DNA of 64,000 nt from JAFNAG01 sp963824985 (GTDB taxonomy: Bacteria > Acidobacteriota > UBA6911). Positions within the stretch are counted from its first letter, which is position 1, and every line of letters begins with the position of its first letter. Location of the stretch: NCBI GenBank assembly GCA_963824985.1, contig CAWGRQ010000018.1, forward strand, positions 62,001-126,000. The letters are read 5' to 3'. Below, one piece after another: positions 54,498 through 63,972 of this stretch. A program made the translations under genes and the position numbers. Below the pieces are notes generated by a model. The model did no database searches. It was not told the DNA's origin and saw only the letters and a list, made by a program, of their open reading frames with translations.

Positions 54498-56891
54498 ATG
54501 TATCCGATCATAAAACGCGAGCAGTTTGGCCCGGTCACATTTCTCTGGGAGGTTCTGGCGCCCGACGTGGCGCGGGCCTGCAGGCCCGGGCATTTTGTCA
54601 TGCTGCGTATCGACGAGATGGGAGAGCGGATCCCCCTGACCGTCGCCGATTATGACCGCGACCGGGGTACGGTCACGATTGTGGTTCAGGCGGTCGGGAA
54701 GACCACCTTCCAGATGATGGCGATGCCCGAAGGCGCGTCCATTCTGGACTTCATCGGACCCCTGGGCCTGGAATCCCATTTGCACCGGCGCACGAAGGCG
54801 GTTCTGGTCGGCGGCGGGCTGGGAGTGGCCCCCGTGTTTCCGCAACTGCGCTGCCACAAGGAGCTCGGATCCTACACCATTTCCATCATCGGCTTCCGCA
54901 GCAAGAGCCTGATGTTCTGGGATGATCGGTTCTCCAGGTATTCGGACGAATTCCGGGTCGCCACCGACGACGGATCTTTCGGCACCAAAGGTTTCGTCAC
55001 CGTGGTCCTGGATCAGGTCCTGCAGGAGCACGCCGACATCGAGGAGGTCATAGCCATCGGGCCTTTGCCGATGATGAAGGCCTGCGCGGAACTGACCCGC
55101 GCGCGGGGCATCCGGACCATGGTCAGCCTGAACTCGATCATGGTCGACGGCACCGGGATGTGCGGTTCCTGTCGCGTAACGGTGGGGGGGAAGGTCAGGT
55201 TTGCCTGCGTCGACGGACCGGACTTCGATGGTCATGAAGTCAATTTTGACGAGTTGATGCTGCGACAGAAGCGATTCGAGTGCGAGGAACAGGAGTGCAT
55301 GAAGCGGTACCAGGCCGAAGCCGCGAAGCTGGCCAGTTTCGGAGCAGGAGGCGCCAATCCGGCAATCGTGCCAGCTCGCAAGCGCTCCATCCCGGTCGAG
55401 GCCCCGGAGCCGCTCCCGGCTCAGGACGGAAAACCCAAGATCAAAAATATCCGTACCATTGCTCCCGCGCGCACTGCCATGCCCGAACAGCCCGCGGACC
55501 GGCGGGTAAGGAATTTCGAAGAGGTCGCCCAGGGGTATACGCTGGACATGGCGCTGGTCGAGGCGGATCGCTGCCTGGTCTGCAAAAAACCAAAATGCGT
55601 CCCAGGCTGCCCGGTATCGATCGACATTCCCGGATTCATTGGAGCGCTGGCGAAGCGGGACCTCCGGCGTTCCTATCAGGTTCTGAAGGATGCCAACACT
55701 TTGCCGGCAGTATGCGGCCGGGTCTGCCCCCAGGAAGTTCAGTGCGAAGCCACATGTGTGGTCGGCAACAAACTCGAGCCGGTCGCTATCGGCCGTCTTG
55801 AGCGCTTCGTTGCGGATTTCGCCGTCGGTCGGGGGTGGGATCTGCCGCCTCAGGTCCGGCCATCGGGGAAACGGGCCGCCATTATCGGCTCCGGGCCTGC
55901 GGGGCTCGCTTGCGCCGGGGACCTGGTGAAATCCGGGGTCGACGTGACCGTCTACGAGGCCCTGCATGTCGCCGGCGGCGTCCTCAAATATGGCATCCCC
56001 GAATTCCGGCTGCCGAATGACACCATCGACATAGAAATCGATGCCCTGGCCAATCTTGGGGTCAAGTTCGAACTCGACCGCATCATCGGCAAGGTTTTTA
56101 CGATTCCCCAGCTCATGACCGAGATGGGGTTTGATACCGTGTTTATCGGAACCGGCGCCGGAAGCCCCAAATTCATGGGCATCCCGGGCGAATCTTTCAA
56201 TGGCGTGGTTTCGGCCAATGAGCTCCTTACGCGCATCAATCTGATGCAGGGCTTCCGCCAACCCCTCTACGACACGCCGGTCGGCATGGGCAGGCGCGTA
56301 GCCGTGATCGGCGCCGGAAACACCGCGATGGATGCTCTCCGCGTTTCTCTGCGCATGGGCGCGGAAAAGGTCTACCTGGTGTATCGGCGGAGTGTCAAGG
56401 AATCTCCCGCGCGGGCGGAAGAACTGCACCATGCCATGGAGGAGGGGGTCATCTGCAAATGGCTTACCAATCCCGTGCGCATTATAGGCAACGAAGCGGG
56501 GTGGGTGACCGGCATGGAGGCGACCGAAATGGAGCTCGGAGAGCCTGATGACTCCGGCCGGCGACGCCCGGTTCCCAAAGCCGGCAGCGAATATATTCTC
56601 GATGTGGACATGGTGGTCTGCGCGCTGGGCACCACGGCCAATCCAATCATCGCCCAGAGCACGCCGGGATTGAAGGTAAACCGCTGGGGCTACATTGAAG
56701 TCGATGAAACCACCGGCATGGCGTCCGTTCCCGGGATCTTCGCCGGCGGCGACATCGTCACCGGCGCCGCCACAGTGATTCTCGCGATGGGCGCCGGACG
56801 GCGTGCCGCTCGCGGCATGCTTCAGTATATGGGACTGCAGCCGCACTCCGCATCGGCGGTACTGGCGGAGAGTGAAATCGGGGGATCCTAA
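54498..56891 (+). CDS. NfnA-NfnB fusion: FAD/[2Fe-2S] reductase joined to GltD-like oxidoreductase
   Basis: 797 residues. Residues 1-270 are a PyrK/NfnA-type module: FAD loop RIPLTVADYD, NAD loop AVLVGGGLGVAP, and [2Fe-2S] cysteines C222, C225 and C237 (DGTGMCGSC...C). From about 330 a GltD/NfnB module follows: N-terminal [4Fe-4S] cysteines (CLVCKKPKCVPGCP, CGRVCPQEVQCEATC), FAD motif IIGSGPAGLACAG and NADPH motif VIGAGNTAMDAL. Separate chains of this pair form NADH-dependent ferredoxin:NADP oxidoreductase (electron bifurcation) or sulfide dehydrogenase. Here they are one polypeptide. Directly upstream of a rubrerythrin-like gene, 17 bases apart. Confidence 0.92.
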   Translation: MYPIIKREQFGPVTFLWEVLAPDVARACRPGHFVMLRIDEMGERIPLTVADYDRDRGTVTIVVQAVGKTTFQMMAMPEGASILDFIGPLGLESHLHRRTKAVLVGGGLGVAPVFPQLRCHKELGSYTISIIGFRSKSLMFWDDRFSRYSDEFRVATDDGSFGTKGFVTVVLDQVLQEHADIEEVIAIGPLPMMKACAELTRARGIRTMVSLNSIMVDGTGMCGSCRVTVGGKVRFACVDGPDFDGHEVNFDELMLRQKRFECEEQECMKRYQAEAAKLASFGAGGANPAIVPARKRSIPVEAPEPLPAQDGKPKIKNIRTIAPARTAMPEQPADRRVRNFEEVAQGYTLDMALVEADRCLVCKKPKCVPGCPVSIDIPGFIGALAKRDLRRSYQVLKDANTLPAVCGRVCPQEVQCEATCVVGNKLEPVAIGRLERFVADFAVGRGWDLPPQVRPSGKRAAIIGSGPAGLACAGDLVKSGVDVTVYEALHVAGGVLKYGIPEFRLPNDTIDIEIDALANLGVKFELDRIIGKVFTIPQLMTEMGFDTVFIGTGAGSPKFMGIPGESFNGVVSANELLTRINLMQGFRQPLYDTPVGMGRRVAVIGAGNTAMDALRVSLRMGAEKVYLVYRRSVKESPARAEELHHAMEEGVICKWLTNPVRIIGNEAGWVTGMEATEMELGEPDDSGRRRPVPKAGSEYILDVDMVVCALGTTANPIIAQSTPGLKVNRWGYIEVDETTGMASVPGIFAGGDIVTGAATVILAMGAGRRAARGMLQYMGLQPHSASAVLAESEIGGS

Positions 56892-56908
56892 TTTCCGGAG
56901 GAAAATCC

Positions 56909-57544
56909 ATGGCTTCCACATGCCCCAAATGCCATCAAGTGATTGAAGACGACAGCGTCTGCTGTGCCGAAGTAAGGTATACCTGGAAATGCAAGTCGTG
57001 CGGCAAGCTCTCCACCGGGTTCGTTGTCCCGTATGGCCGGTGCTTCCTGTGCGGCGGCGAGAATGAGCGCATCGAGGGTTACAGCGGCGCGCGGCCGGAC
57101 CAGGTGGACATCGTGCGCGAGGCGCTGCAGTACGAGCTCGACATGTACCAGTTTTACCGGCTCGCCCTGCAGCGGACCCCCAGCAGCAGTCTGCGCACCA
57201 TCCTCGACGAGCTGTACCACATGGAGGAGGATCACCTGAACGAGCTCGAGGAAAAATACCATGCCCATCTTGATCCCCAGCTGCGACAACTGCCCGACCG
57301 CACGGAAGAAATATTGTCCCAGTGGATCTTTCAGGGCATCGACTTCGACAATGCGGAAACGCACGTGGCCGATATCTATGCCAAGGCAATCGCAATGGAG
57401 AAACGGACTCGCGATCACTTCCAGGCGCGTGCCGATGCCTTCAAGCCCGGAGCCCAAAAAGAAATCTACCGCGAGCTCGCGGCCGAGGAAGAAGAGCACA
57501 TCAGCATGCTGGAGACTGAACAGGATCAATTTCGCCGGTCCTAG
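56909..57544 (+). CDS. Rubrerythrin-like ferritin-fold protein with N-terminal zinc/iron ribbon
   Basis: 211 residues. Cysteines 5, 8, 18/19, 28, 31, 45 and 48 form one or two rubredoxin-like ribbons (CPKCHQ, WKCKSCGK, GRCFLCGG). Residues 70-205 are a four-helix ferritin-like domain with ligand motifs ALQYELDMYQFYRLAL, LYHMEEDHLNELEEKYH and LAAEEEEHISMLE. The ribbon precedes the ferritin domain, the reverse of classical rubrerythrin. It probably uses reducing power to remove peroxide, perhaps with electrons from the adjacent Nfn fusion. Confidence 0.85.
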   Translation: MASTCPKCHQVIEDDSVCCAEVRYTWKCKSCGKLSTGFVVPYGRCFLCGGENERIEGYSGARPDQVDIVREALQYELDMYQFYRLALQRTPSSSLRTILDELYHMEEDHLNELEEKYHAHLDPQLRQLPDRTEEILSQWIFQGIDFDNAETHVADIYAKAIAMEKRTRDHFQARADAFKPGAQKEIYRELAAEEEEHISMLETEQDQFRRS

Positions 57545-57573
57545 CTGGTTTCCGTCGCGAGACCCCTGTTCCT

Positions 57574-58077
57574 GTGACAAAGATGAGATATCTGAAGGAT
57601 TTGCTGGTCACCGACAGGTTCCTGATCAGGGGCCATATAGGCACCGGGGGTCAGCGACTGACCACCTTTTTAAACAACACTCCCAGGCGCTATGTCGAAA
57701 TGAACGAGGCAACCATCGTGGAACACTGCCGGCGAGATCCCAGCTATTTCGCGCGCACGTTTGTTCGCCTCCAGGAGATTCTGCTGGCTTACGAAATGGA
57801 GGAAACCGGTGACGAGATCCTGAAAACGCTGGCCGAGCGGGACCGGTATGAGGTGCCGGTAACCGCGCATTTCGGCGGATGTCTTTCCCTGCAGATCCAA
57901 GGCACGATGAGCCGTCGCGTGCTTGACCGGGACGCCTCCGGCGGTCTCGATTTCATCATCGTGCTCAAGCCGGAAATCCGGGGGCTCGCAAACCGGACCG
58001 AGGGAGAATATGAAGTTCTTGACAATCTCCCTTATATCATCGCAAACCGGGAACGCATGGCACTGCTCTGCCATTAG
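57574..58077 (+). CDS. Hypothetical protein of about 165 residues
   Basis: GTG 57574 or ATG 57583. No signal peptide. The sequence is beta-rich (FLIRGHIGTGGQRLTTFLNN, LSLQIQGTMSRRVLDRDASG, LDFIIVLKPEIRGLANR) around a helical centre (YFARTFVRLQEILLAYEMEE). I do not recognise the family. Its stop codon TAG uses the first two bases of the MITE at 58076, so the natural C-terminus may have been altered by the insertion. Same direction as the Nfn/rubrerythrin pair, 30 bases downstream. Confidence 0.6.
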   Translation: MTKMRYLKDLLVTDRFLIRGHIGTGGQRLTTFLNNTPRRYVEMNEATIVEHCRRDPSYFARTFVRLQEILLAYEMEETGDEILKTLAERDRYEVPVTAHFGGCLSLQIQGTMSRRVLDRDASGGLDFIIVLKPEIRGLANRTEGEYEVLDNLPYIIANRERMALLCH

Positions 58078-58370
58078 GGCCTGTCAAGAAATAACGTTTG
58101 CACTTTGCTGCAGGCCCCCAGGCCCGCTGGCAAGGCGCGAGCGACGAGCATACCCGGGGTGGTATGTAAGGAGTGAGCAACGCGGCCAGCCGGCCTGGGG
58201 GCCGCAGCCCGAAGGGGCGCGGCGGCGGGCGGGCATCTGCGGCGTTGCCGCTCCTCGACGATGTCACCACATCGCCTGCGTCGCGGCGCCTGGCATCTGC
58301 CCGCCCCAGGAGCACCGCAGGTGCGACGGTGCTCGCGCCAAAGTGTAAACGTTATTTCTTGACAGGCCCT
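58076..58370. mobile_element. MITE 2, 295 bp with 32-bp terminal inverted repeats
   Basis: The ends 58076-58107 and 58339-58370 are inverted repeats with 31 of 32 matches (AGGGCCTGTCAAGAAATAAC at the outer edge). The flanks read ...TTA and TTA..., a possible short target duplication. No gene inside. The interior holds GAGCGACGAGC/GAGTGAGCAACGC motifs and a core (58231-58302, GGGCATCTGCGGCGTTGCCG onwards) shared with MITE 1, whose terminal repeats are unrelated. Confidence 0.78.
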
Positions 58371-58535
58371 TAGCAGGCGTCGCCGGTCGGGTGGCCCGGA
58401 GCGGATCGGAACGGGCAAAAACCATTGCAACCGGGCCCGGAAGAATCTATCTTTGAAAGACCGGCAATGCGTGCGCCGGACACTGGCAGATCCACTATTT
58501 ATCGGAATCAAGAGGCACCTGAAAGGACTCAAAGA

Positions 58536-59420
58536 ATGGCTGATTTGGACGGCGCAACCGCCAACAAGGACTTTTATCTCGATATTCCGGCACAGAACCG
58601 GGCCTTCTATTTAAAGGGCTCGAATGCCCTCGATTGGGGCATGCAGAACCGACTCGCGCGTGTTTTCAACCCGGTCTCCGGCCGAACGGTAATGCTCGCC
58701 ATCGACCACGGATACTTTCAGGGCCCTACCACCGGACTGGAACGGGTGGATGTCAACATCGTGCCCCTGCTCCCTTACACGGATGCTCTGATGCTTACCC
58801 GAGGCATGCTGCGCTCGACGATCCCCTCCTCATACAAAAACGGCATCGTATTGCGCGGAAGTGGAGGGCCAAGCATACTGAAAGAGCTGTCCAATGAGCT
58901 GCTCGCCGTCGATATCGAAGATGCGGTCCGGCTCAATGTGTCGGCCGTAGCGGTGCAAGTATACATCGGCGGTGAATACGAAACCCAGACCGTGCATGGC
59001 CTGACCCGGATGGTGGATTGCGGCAATCGTCATGGCGTCCCGATCCTGGGTGTTACGGCGGTCGGCAAAAGCCTGACGAGAGACGCCCGCTATCTGGGCC
59101 TTGCCTGCAGGATATGCGCGGAGTTGGGCGCCCATTTCGTCAAGACCTATTATATCGCGGAGGGATTTGAGACGGTTACCGCCGCCTGCCCGGTCCCGAT
59201 CGTCATGGCGGGCGGGAAAAAACTGCCGGAACTTGACGCCCTGAAGATGGCGTACAACGCGATCAGCCAGGGGGCCGCCGGCGTTGACATGGGGCGCAAC
59301 ATTTTCCAATCCGACGCGCCGGCCGCCATGATTCAAGCCGTCGGAAAGGTGGTACACGAACTCATGAAGCCCGAGCAGGCATTCGAGCTTTACCGGACAT
59401 TGAAGGAAGAGAAGAAGTGA
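58536..59420 (+). CDS. LsrF-like class I aldolase/thiolase
   Basis: 294 residues from ATG 58536. Very similar in layout to LsrF: GSNALDWGMQNRLARVFNPV, GRTVMLAIDHGYFQGPTTGL, AVAVQVYIGGEYETQTVHG, FVKTYYIAEGF (Schiff-base Lys) and GAAGVDMGRNIFQSDAPAAM. LsrF degrades phospho-AI-2 by thiolysis; other DhnA/FbaB relatives are aldolases. Here no lsrK, lsrR or AI-2 transporter is visible and the neighbour is a sugar-type aldolase, so a different phosphorylated substrate is possible. Its stop overlaps the next start (TGATG). Confidence 0.87.
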   Translation: MADLDGATANKDFYLDIPAQNRAFYLKGSNALDWGMQNRLARVFNPVSGRTVMLAIDHGYFQGPTTGLERVDVNIVPLLPYTDALMLTRGMLRSTIPSSYKNGIVLRGSGGPSILKELSNELLAVDIEDAVRLNVSAVAVQVYIGGEYETQTVHGLTRMVDCGNRHGVPILGVTAVGKSLTRDARYLGLACRICAELGAHFVKTYYIAEGFETVTAACPVPIVMAGGKKLPELDALKMAYNAISQGAAGVDMGRNIFQSDAPAAMIQAVGKVVHELMKPEQAFELYRTLKEEKK

Positions 59421-61528
59421 TGGAAAGCCGATGGTCGGATGCAAAGGCGGCTGAATACATTCAGCGCTACGGGTCCAAATGGGGCGAGGATTTGGCGCTG
59501 CGCACCTATCTGGGCGTTTTGATCGGAGCTGAAGACCGCCTGGTCCTTCACGGCGGCGGAAACAATTCGCTCAAAACATCGTTGACCAATATCCTGGGGG
59601 AAAGGCACCCGGTCGTTTTTGTCAAAGCCTCCGGATTCGACATGGCCGTAATAGAACCTGAAGGCTATACGGCTCTCGACCTCGAATACCTGAAAAGGCT
59701 GCGGGTGCTGCCGCTGATCTCCGACGAGGACATGATCGGCGAATTCCAGACTCACATGTGTCATGCGCGCGCATCCGCCCCGTCGATTGAAACCCTCGTG
59801 CACGCCTTCCTCCCGGCAAAATTCATCGACCACACACATGCCGATGCCATTCTGGCGCTCACCAATCAAACGGGTGGGGAGGCGCTGATCCGCGAGGCGC
59901 TAGGTCCCGACGTTCTGGTTCTCGACTACATCACTCCGGGCTTTAAGCTCGCCCAGGCAGCAGCAGCCGCCTACGAACAGCACCCCGACAGCATTGGCAT
60001 GGTATGGATGCGCCACGGCCTGGTCAGCTGGGGAGAAACGGCACGCGAGTCGTATGAGGCAACAATTACGATTATCAACAGGGCCGAGGGCTATCTCGCA
60101 AAGCGTAAGCGCACGCCCCTGAGCGTTCGGGTCACAACCCCGATCGATGAGGCCCGCGTGCGTTATTCCCGGCTTGCACCGGTCATTCGAGGGCTGCTGG
60201 CCTTGCCGGCAGGCGAAACCAATCGCACATATGCCCGCGCGATCCTCCAGCCTCTGATCACTCGCGAGGCACTCGATTTCGTCGATTCGGATCGCGGTCG
60301 GGAACTGGCGCTGACCCCGGCACTCACAGCCGATCACCTGATCCGGACCAAGGCACTGCCACTCTGGATCGATCTCGCCGGGAGTTTCGAATCCGCCGGC
60401 GCGAAGGAACGGATTGCGGCTGCGATCCGCAACTACCGCGAGGCTTACGACGCCTATTTCGAGCGCCACCATCACCAGTTGCCTAAGGGGGTCGCCCGCC
60501 TCGATTCCCTCCCCCGCGTGACCCTGATCCCCGGAATCGGCGCCTTTTGCTGCGGCAGGGATGTCGCCAGCGCCGGGATTGTGCGGGATATCGCGGCGCA
60601 TACCCTGGCTGTCAAGGCGCAAATCGCGGCCATGGGCAGCTATCAGGGCATGGACGAAAGCGACCTTTTCGCCATGGAGTATCGCAGCCTTCAGCACGCA
60701 AAACTCGGAAACGAAAAGGAGCGCCCCCTCTCGCGCCAGATCGCTCTGGTTACCGGGGCAGCCGGCGCCATTGGTTCCGGGATCTGCCAGGCACTTTTGG
60801 AGCAGGGCTGCCATGTAGCCGCTACCGACCTCCCGGGCGAAAACCTGACCTCTCTGGCGCGGGAATTGTCCTCGAACTTCGGCCCCCGTGTCATCGGCGT
60901 CCCCCTGGACGTAACCGACGCCGAGTCGGTCTCAGAGGCTTTCCGCACCATAAGCGGCGAGTGGGGCGGTGTCGACCTGGTGATCGTAAATGCGGGCGTC
61001 GCGCACGTTGCTTCTCTCGAGGAGATGAAACTGGAAGCTTTCCGCAAACTCGAAAGGGTCAACTCCGAAGGGACGCTTCTGATCCTGGCGGCTGCGGGCC
61101 GGTTGTTTCGCGAACAGGGTACCGGGGGGGATATCGTGCTGATCTCCACCAAAAACGTTTTCGCCCCGGGCGCCATGTTCGGAGCCTACAGCGCCACCAA
61201 GTGCGCCGCACACCAGCTTGCCCGAATTGCCAGCCTGGAGTTCGCCCCCATCGACGTGCGCGTGAACATGGTTGCGCCCGATGCCGTGTTTTCAAGCGGA
61301 GATCGCAAATCGGGGCTTTGGGCCGAGGTCGGCCCCGACCGGATGCGTTCAAAAGGATTGACGGCTGCTGAGCTGGAAGAACATTATCGCAATCGTAATC
61401 TTCTTAAGGCTCACATAAGCGCCCGGCATGTGGCGAACGCGGTTCTGTTCTTCGCCACCCGCCAGACTCCGACGACCGGAGCTACAATTCCCGTGGATGG
61501 CGGGCTCCCCGATGCCACGCCACGCTAG
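59420..61528 (+). CDS. Bifunctional class II aldolase/short-chain dehydrogenase (RhaD-like fusion)
   Basis: 702 residues. The N-terminal aldolase domain (1-270) has VFVKASGFDMAVIEPEGYTA, the zinc motif FIDHTHADAIL and MRHGLVSWG. The C-terminal SDR domain (from about 435) has LVTGAAGAIGSGI for NAD binding, VNAGVA, and the catalytic YSATK. This architecture is known for rhamnulose-1-phosphate aldolase/lactaldehyde dehydrogenase enzymes of L-rhamnose breakdown. No rhamnose isomerase or kinase is in view. Translationally coupled to the LsrF-like gene. Confidence 0.9.
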   Translation: MESRWSDAKAAEYIQRYGSKWGEDLALRTYLGVLIGAEDRLVLHGGGNNSLKTSLTNILGERHPVVFVKASGFDMAVIEPEGYTALDLEYLKRLRVLPLISDEDMIGEFQTHMCHARASAPSIETLVHAFLPAKFIDHTHADAILALTNQTGGEALIREALGPDVLVLDYITPGFKLAQAAAAAYEQHPDSIGMVWMRHGLVSWGETARESYEATITIINRAEGYLAKRKRTPLSVRVTTPIDEARVRYSRLAPVIRGLLALPAGETNRTYARAILQPLITREALDFVDSDRGRELALTPALTADHLIRTKALPLWIDLAGSFESAGAKERIAAAIRNYREAYDAYFERHHHQLPKGVARLDSLPRVTLIPGIGAFCCGRDVASAGIVRDIAAHTLAVKAQIAAMGSYQGMDESDLFAMEYRSLQHAKLGNEKERPLSRQIALVTGAAGAIGSGICQALLEQGCHVAATDLPGENLTSLARELSSNFGPRVIGVPLDVTDAESVSEAFRTISGEWGGVDLVIVNAGVAHVASLEEMKLEAFRKLERVNSEGTLLILAAAGRLFREQGTGGDIVLISTKNVFAPGAMFGAYSATKCAAHQLARIASLEFAPIDVRVNMVAPDAVFSSGDRKSGLWAEVGPDRMRSKGLTAAELEEHYRNRNLLKAHISARHVANAVLFFATRQTPTTGATIPVDGGLPDATPR

Positions 61529-61650
61529 GGTCGTTATCCAGGTTGCGGAACAATGCCCCCGATGATTTCCGGAATCCGGCGCCGGCGGTCGTGTATGGCC
61601 ATATTTGCGTGGGCTGGAATCAATCGCGCATCCTGAAACCCGGAACATGT

Positions 61651-63255
61651 ATGGACCGGAAGCAAAAACCATCATTCTGGCTTTGGACCCTTTTTTTCGT
61701 AGTCATAGCCCTGCTCCTGCTCATTCCGATCCGTGGGCTCTTCTTCCCAAGCGGAGCTCCCCAGTCAACAACAGGGCAATCGGCAGTGCAGCATCTTCCG
61801 GGAGAGAGAACGGGCGAGTCCGGAAACATCGCCGGCAAAGCCGGGGCGCCACCGGCCCCATATAATCCATATGCATCCTCCCCCTTCCCCACTTCATCCG
61901 CCTTCGCCCAGCCTTCGGCGGTTGCCATCAAAGGGATTGTCTTGAATGAACAGGATCGCACTCCCATTGAGGGAGCCTCGGTCACGATTTTTGCGTTCGC
62001 TTCGGCTTCGTCGGTCGTCGAGAAGACCACCGACCCGGAGGGGAGGTTCCGGATCGAGGCGCCTCCCGCCTACCGTTATGGCATCAAAGCAAATGCTGAA
62101 GGATTCGCTCCTTACCAGGACGAATCGTTCATAATCACACGCCCGGCTTACGAGCTGGAAATCGTTCTGACGCCGGTTCTGGCCGTGCGGGGCCGCGTAG
62201 TTGACCCGCAGTCAAACGGAATTCCAGGTGCGGTGGTCACCGTGCAGCGCGAGAACGAACGCCCCGCCACAGGCAGCACCGCGGCGACCGATTCGGAAGG
62301 GGCTTTTACTCTGGCCGATATTCGTAGGAACGGCCGTTATCGCTTCGAAGCCTTTCATCCCGGATACGACACTCTCGGGATGGTGACCGTCACGATCCCG
62401 ACTGAAAGCGAGATTGTTCTCCGGATGCGGCCCGCAAGCGCAACCGGTTCGCTGGTGGGAACGGTAGTGGACAAATCCCGCGTCCCGGTGGCCGGAGCTG
62501 AAATCTCCCTGTTTGACGCCACGGACGGTAGAGCCGTGTCCAGGATTCAGACATCCAGGGAAGGAACTTTTGCAATCCCCAGCCTGCGTGCCGGGTATTT
62601 CCTTGTCCGCTGCGCCGCGACCGGGTATCTCGAATCGCGCGGCAATCAGGGTGCGATTGCCGTCAGGGTCAACGCGGAAGCACGTCTCGACTTTACCCTG
62701 GACGCCGGATTGCAGATTAGGGGGATCGTCGTAAATCAAAAAGGTGAACCGGTCATGCAGGCGACTCTGTCTTATAAGATGCCGGACGCACCCAGATGGG
62801 AATCACCACAAACCATCACCACGGATGCTGAGGGCCGATTCCAGGTGTCGGGCTTGCACGACGCCCAGGTGGAATTCAGAGTGCAGCATCGTGATTATGT
62901 TGAACTGACCGCACGACTGCGCCCATCAAGCCAGTCCCAGACCCTGACCCTCGATGGCGGATATTCGGTGCGCGGCACCGTGAGTGATGCCCGCGGAACG
63001 GCCATCGAGAAATATCACCTGGCCTTTCGATCCACCACCGGATACCTGATCAGGAACTACCCCATGACCACCACGGACGGACGCTTCGAGGTGAGGGGTC
63101 TCCCGCGCGATAATTACCAGGTAATTCTCCGGGTCGGGAACCTCTCTTATAGCGGCCAGCTCGACCTGCAAGCCTCCACCGAGGTGTTTATTTCATTGAA
63201 TCCTCCGGAGGGTCGGCGCGGCAACAATCCGATGAATATCGTCAAAGTCCGATAG
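61651..63255 (+). CDS. Membrane-anchored protein with repeated carboxypeptidase-regulatory-like domains
   Basis: 534 residues from ATG 61651. An N-terminal membrane anchor (FWLWTLFFVVIALLLLIPI) and a Pro/Ser-rich spacer are followed by five or so ~80-residue beta modules of the CarboxypepD_reg type: IKGIVLNEQDRTPIEGASVT, VRGRVVDPQSNGIPGAVVTV, LVGTVVDKSRVPVAGAEISL, IRGIVVNQKGEPVMQATLSY and VRGTVSDARGTAIEKYHLAF. Such proteins decorate the surface of Acidobacteria and may bind carbohydrate or protein. No enzymatic domain. Confidence 0.82.
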   Translation: MDRKQKPSFWLWTLFFVVIALLLLIPIRGLFFPSGAPQSTTGQSAVQHLPGERTGESGNIAGKAGAPPAPYNPYASSPFPTSSAFAQPSAVAIKGIVLNEQDRTPIEGASVTIFAFASASSVVEKTTDPEGRFRIEAPPAYRYGIKANAEGFAPYQDESFIITRPAYELEIVLTPVLAVRGRVVDPQSNGIPGAVVTVQRENERPATGSTAATDSEGAFTLADIRRNGRYRFEAFHPGYDTLGMVTVTIPTESEIVLRMRPASATGSLVGTVVDKSRVPVAGAEISLFDATDGRAVSRIQTSREGTFAIPSLRAGYFLVRCAATGYLESRGNQGAIAVRVNAEARLDFTLDAGLQIRGIVVNQKGEPVMQATLSYKMPDAPRWESPQTITTDAEGRFQVSGLHDAQVEFRVQHRDYVELTARLRPSSQSQTLTLDGGYSVRGTVSDARGTAIEKYHLAFRSTTGYLIRNYPMTTTDGRFEVRGLPRDNYQVILRVGNLSYSGQLDLQASTEVFISLNPPEGRRGNNPMNIVKVR

Positions 63256-63388
63256 ATCGCATCCGGCTTGAGCACATCGAGCCCTGAAGTCCTGCACACG
63301 GATCCGATCCGCGTTCATCGGCGCCCAGTGATGTCTCCCTTCGTGATCAATGTGGGCTAATAAGGGCAAGTGATTCCGTCAATGTAAT

Positions 63389-63775
63389 GTGGATTCATCT
63401 AGCGCACTCCTAAACATGCAGCTGCGCGACAGCAACGGCAATTTATTGGCGCGGGGAAACCTCCGGCTGGCGCCTTTCCAACACATGGCAAAGTTTCTCG
63501 ATCAACTGGCACCGGATTTCGTCCTTCCCTCGGGGTTCGTAAATGACGGTCTCGGTTCTCTGGAGATTGTCAGCGATCAGCCGGTGTCGATCCTGGCACT
63601 TCGGCTTGCGATCAACCAGCGGGGCGACGTCTTGATTACCAGCACACCCATCGCCGATCTTTCCATGCCTCCGCCCGCCAACGCCTTGGCATTCCCGCAG
63701 ATTGCGGATGGCGGAGGCTACCAGACGACTCTGATATTAATGAACACCGCGAACGCTCTCGAAAGCGGGAAATAA
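63389..63775 (+). pseudogene. C-terminal beta-repeat fragment of a secreted protein
   Basis: The frame (LNMQLRDSNGNLLARGNLRL APFQHMAKFLDQLAPDFVLP, split; ALAFPQIADGGGYQTTLILM NTANALESGK, split) matches the repeated C-terminal beta domain of secreted Acidobacteria proteins, including the PQQ dehydrogenase at 29-31 kb. No signal peptide, no credible start, and the repeat stops in mid-domain at TAA 63773-63775, where relatives continue. A broken gene. Confidence 0.6.
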
Positions 63776-63972
63776 TCGAGATGCAGCCACCCCGGGTGGC
63801 TGATTCGTGCCGAGGATCATTCTTAAGACTCGGGATCCGACAAAATCTCGAGGTTGTGGCGCCGGTCCCCAAAATCCACGCAAGTGGAGTCTGCCCGAGC
63901 GTCCTGATAGGTAGAGCCCTGATGAAGATCACCCGCGCGCCGGGATCAAGGGCCTATATCATGGAGGCCGGT
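63776..63972. other. Intergenic region
   Basis: No gene or clear palindrome seen. Confidence 0.4.

Noticed and set aside
54402..57395. 997-codon minus-strand frame
   Set aside because: Antisense of the Nfn fusion and rubrerythrin genes; high-GC shadow without motifs.
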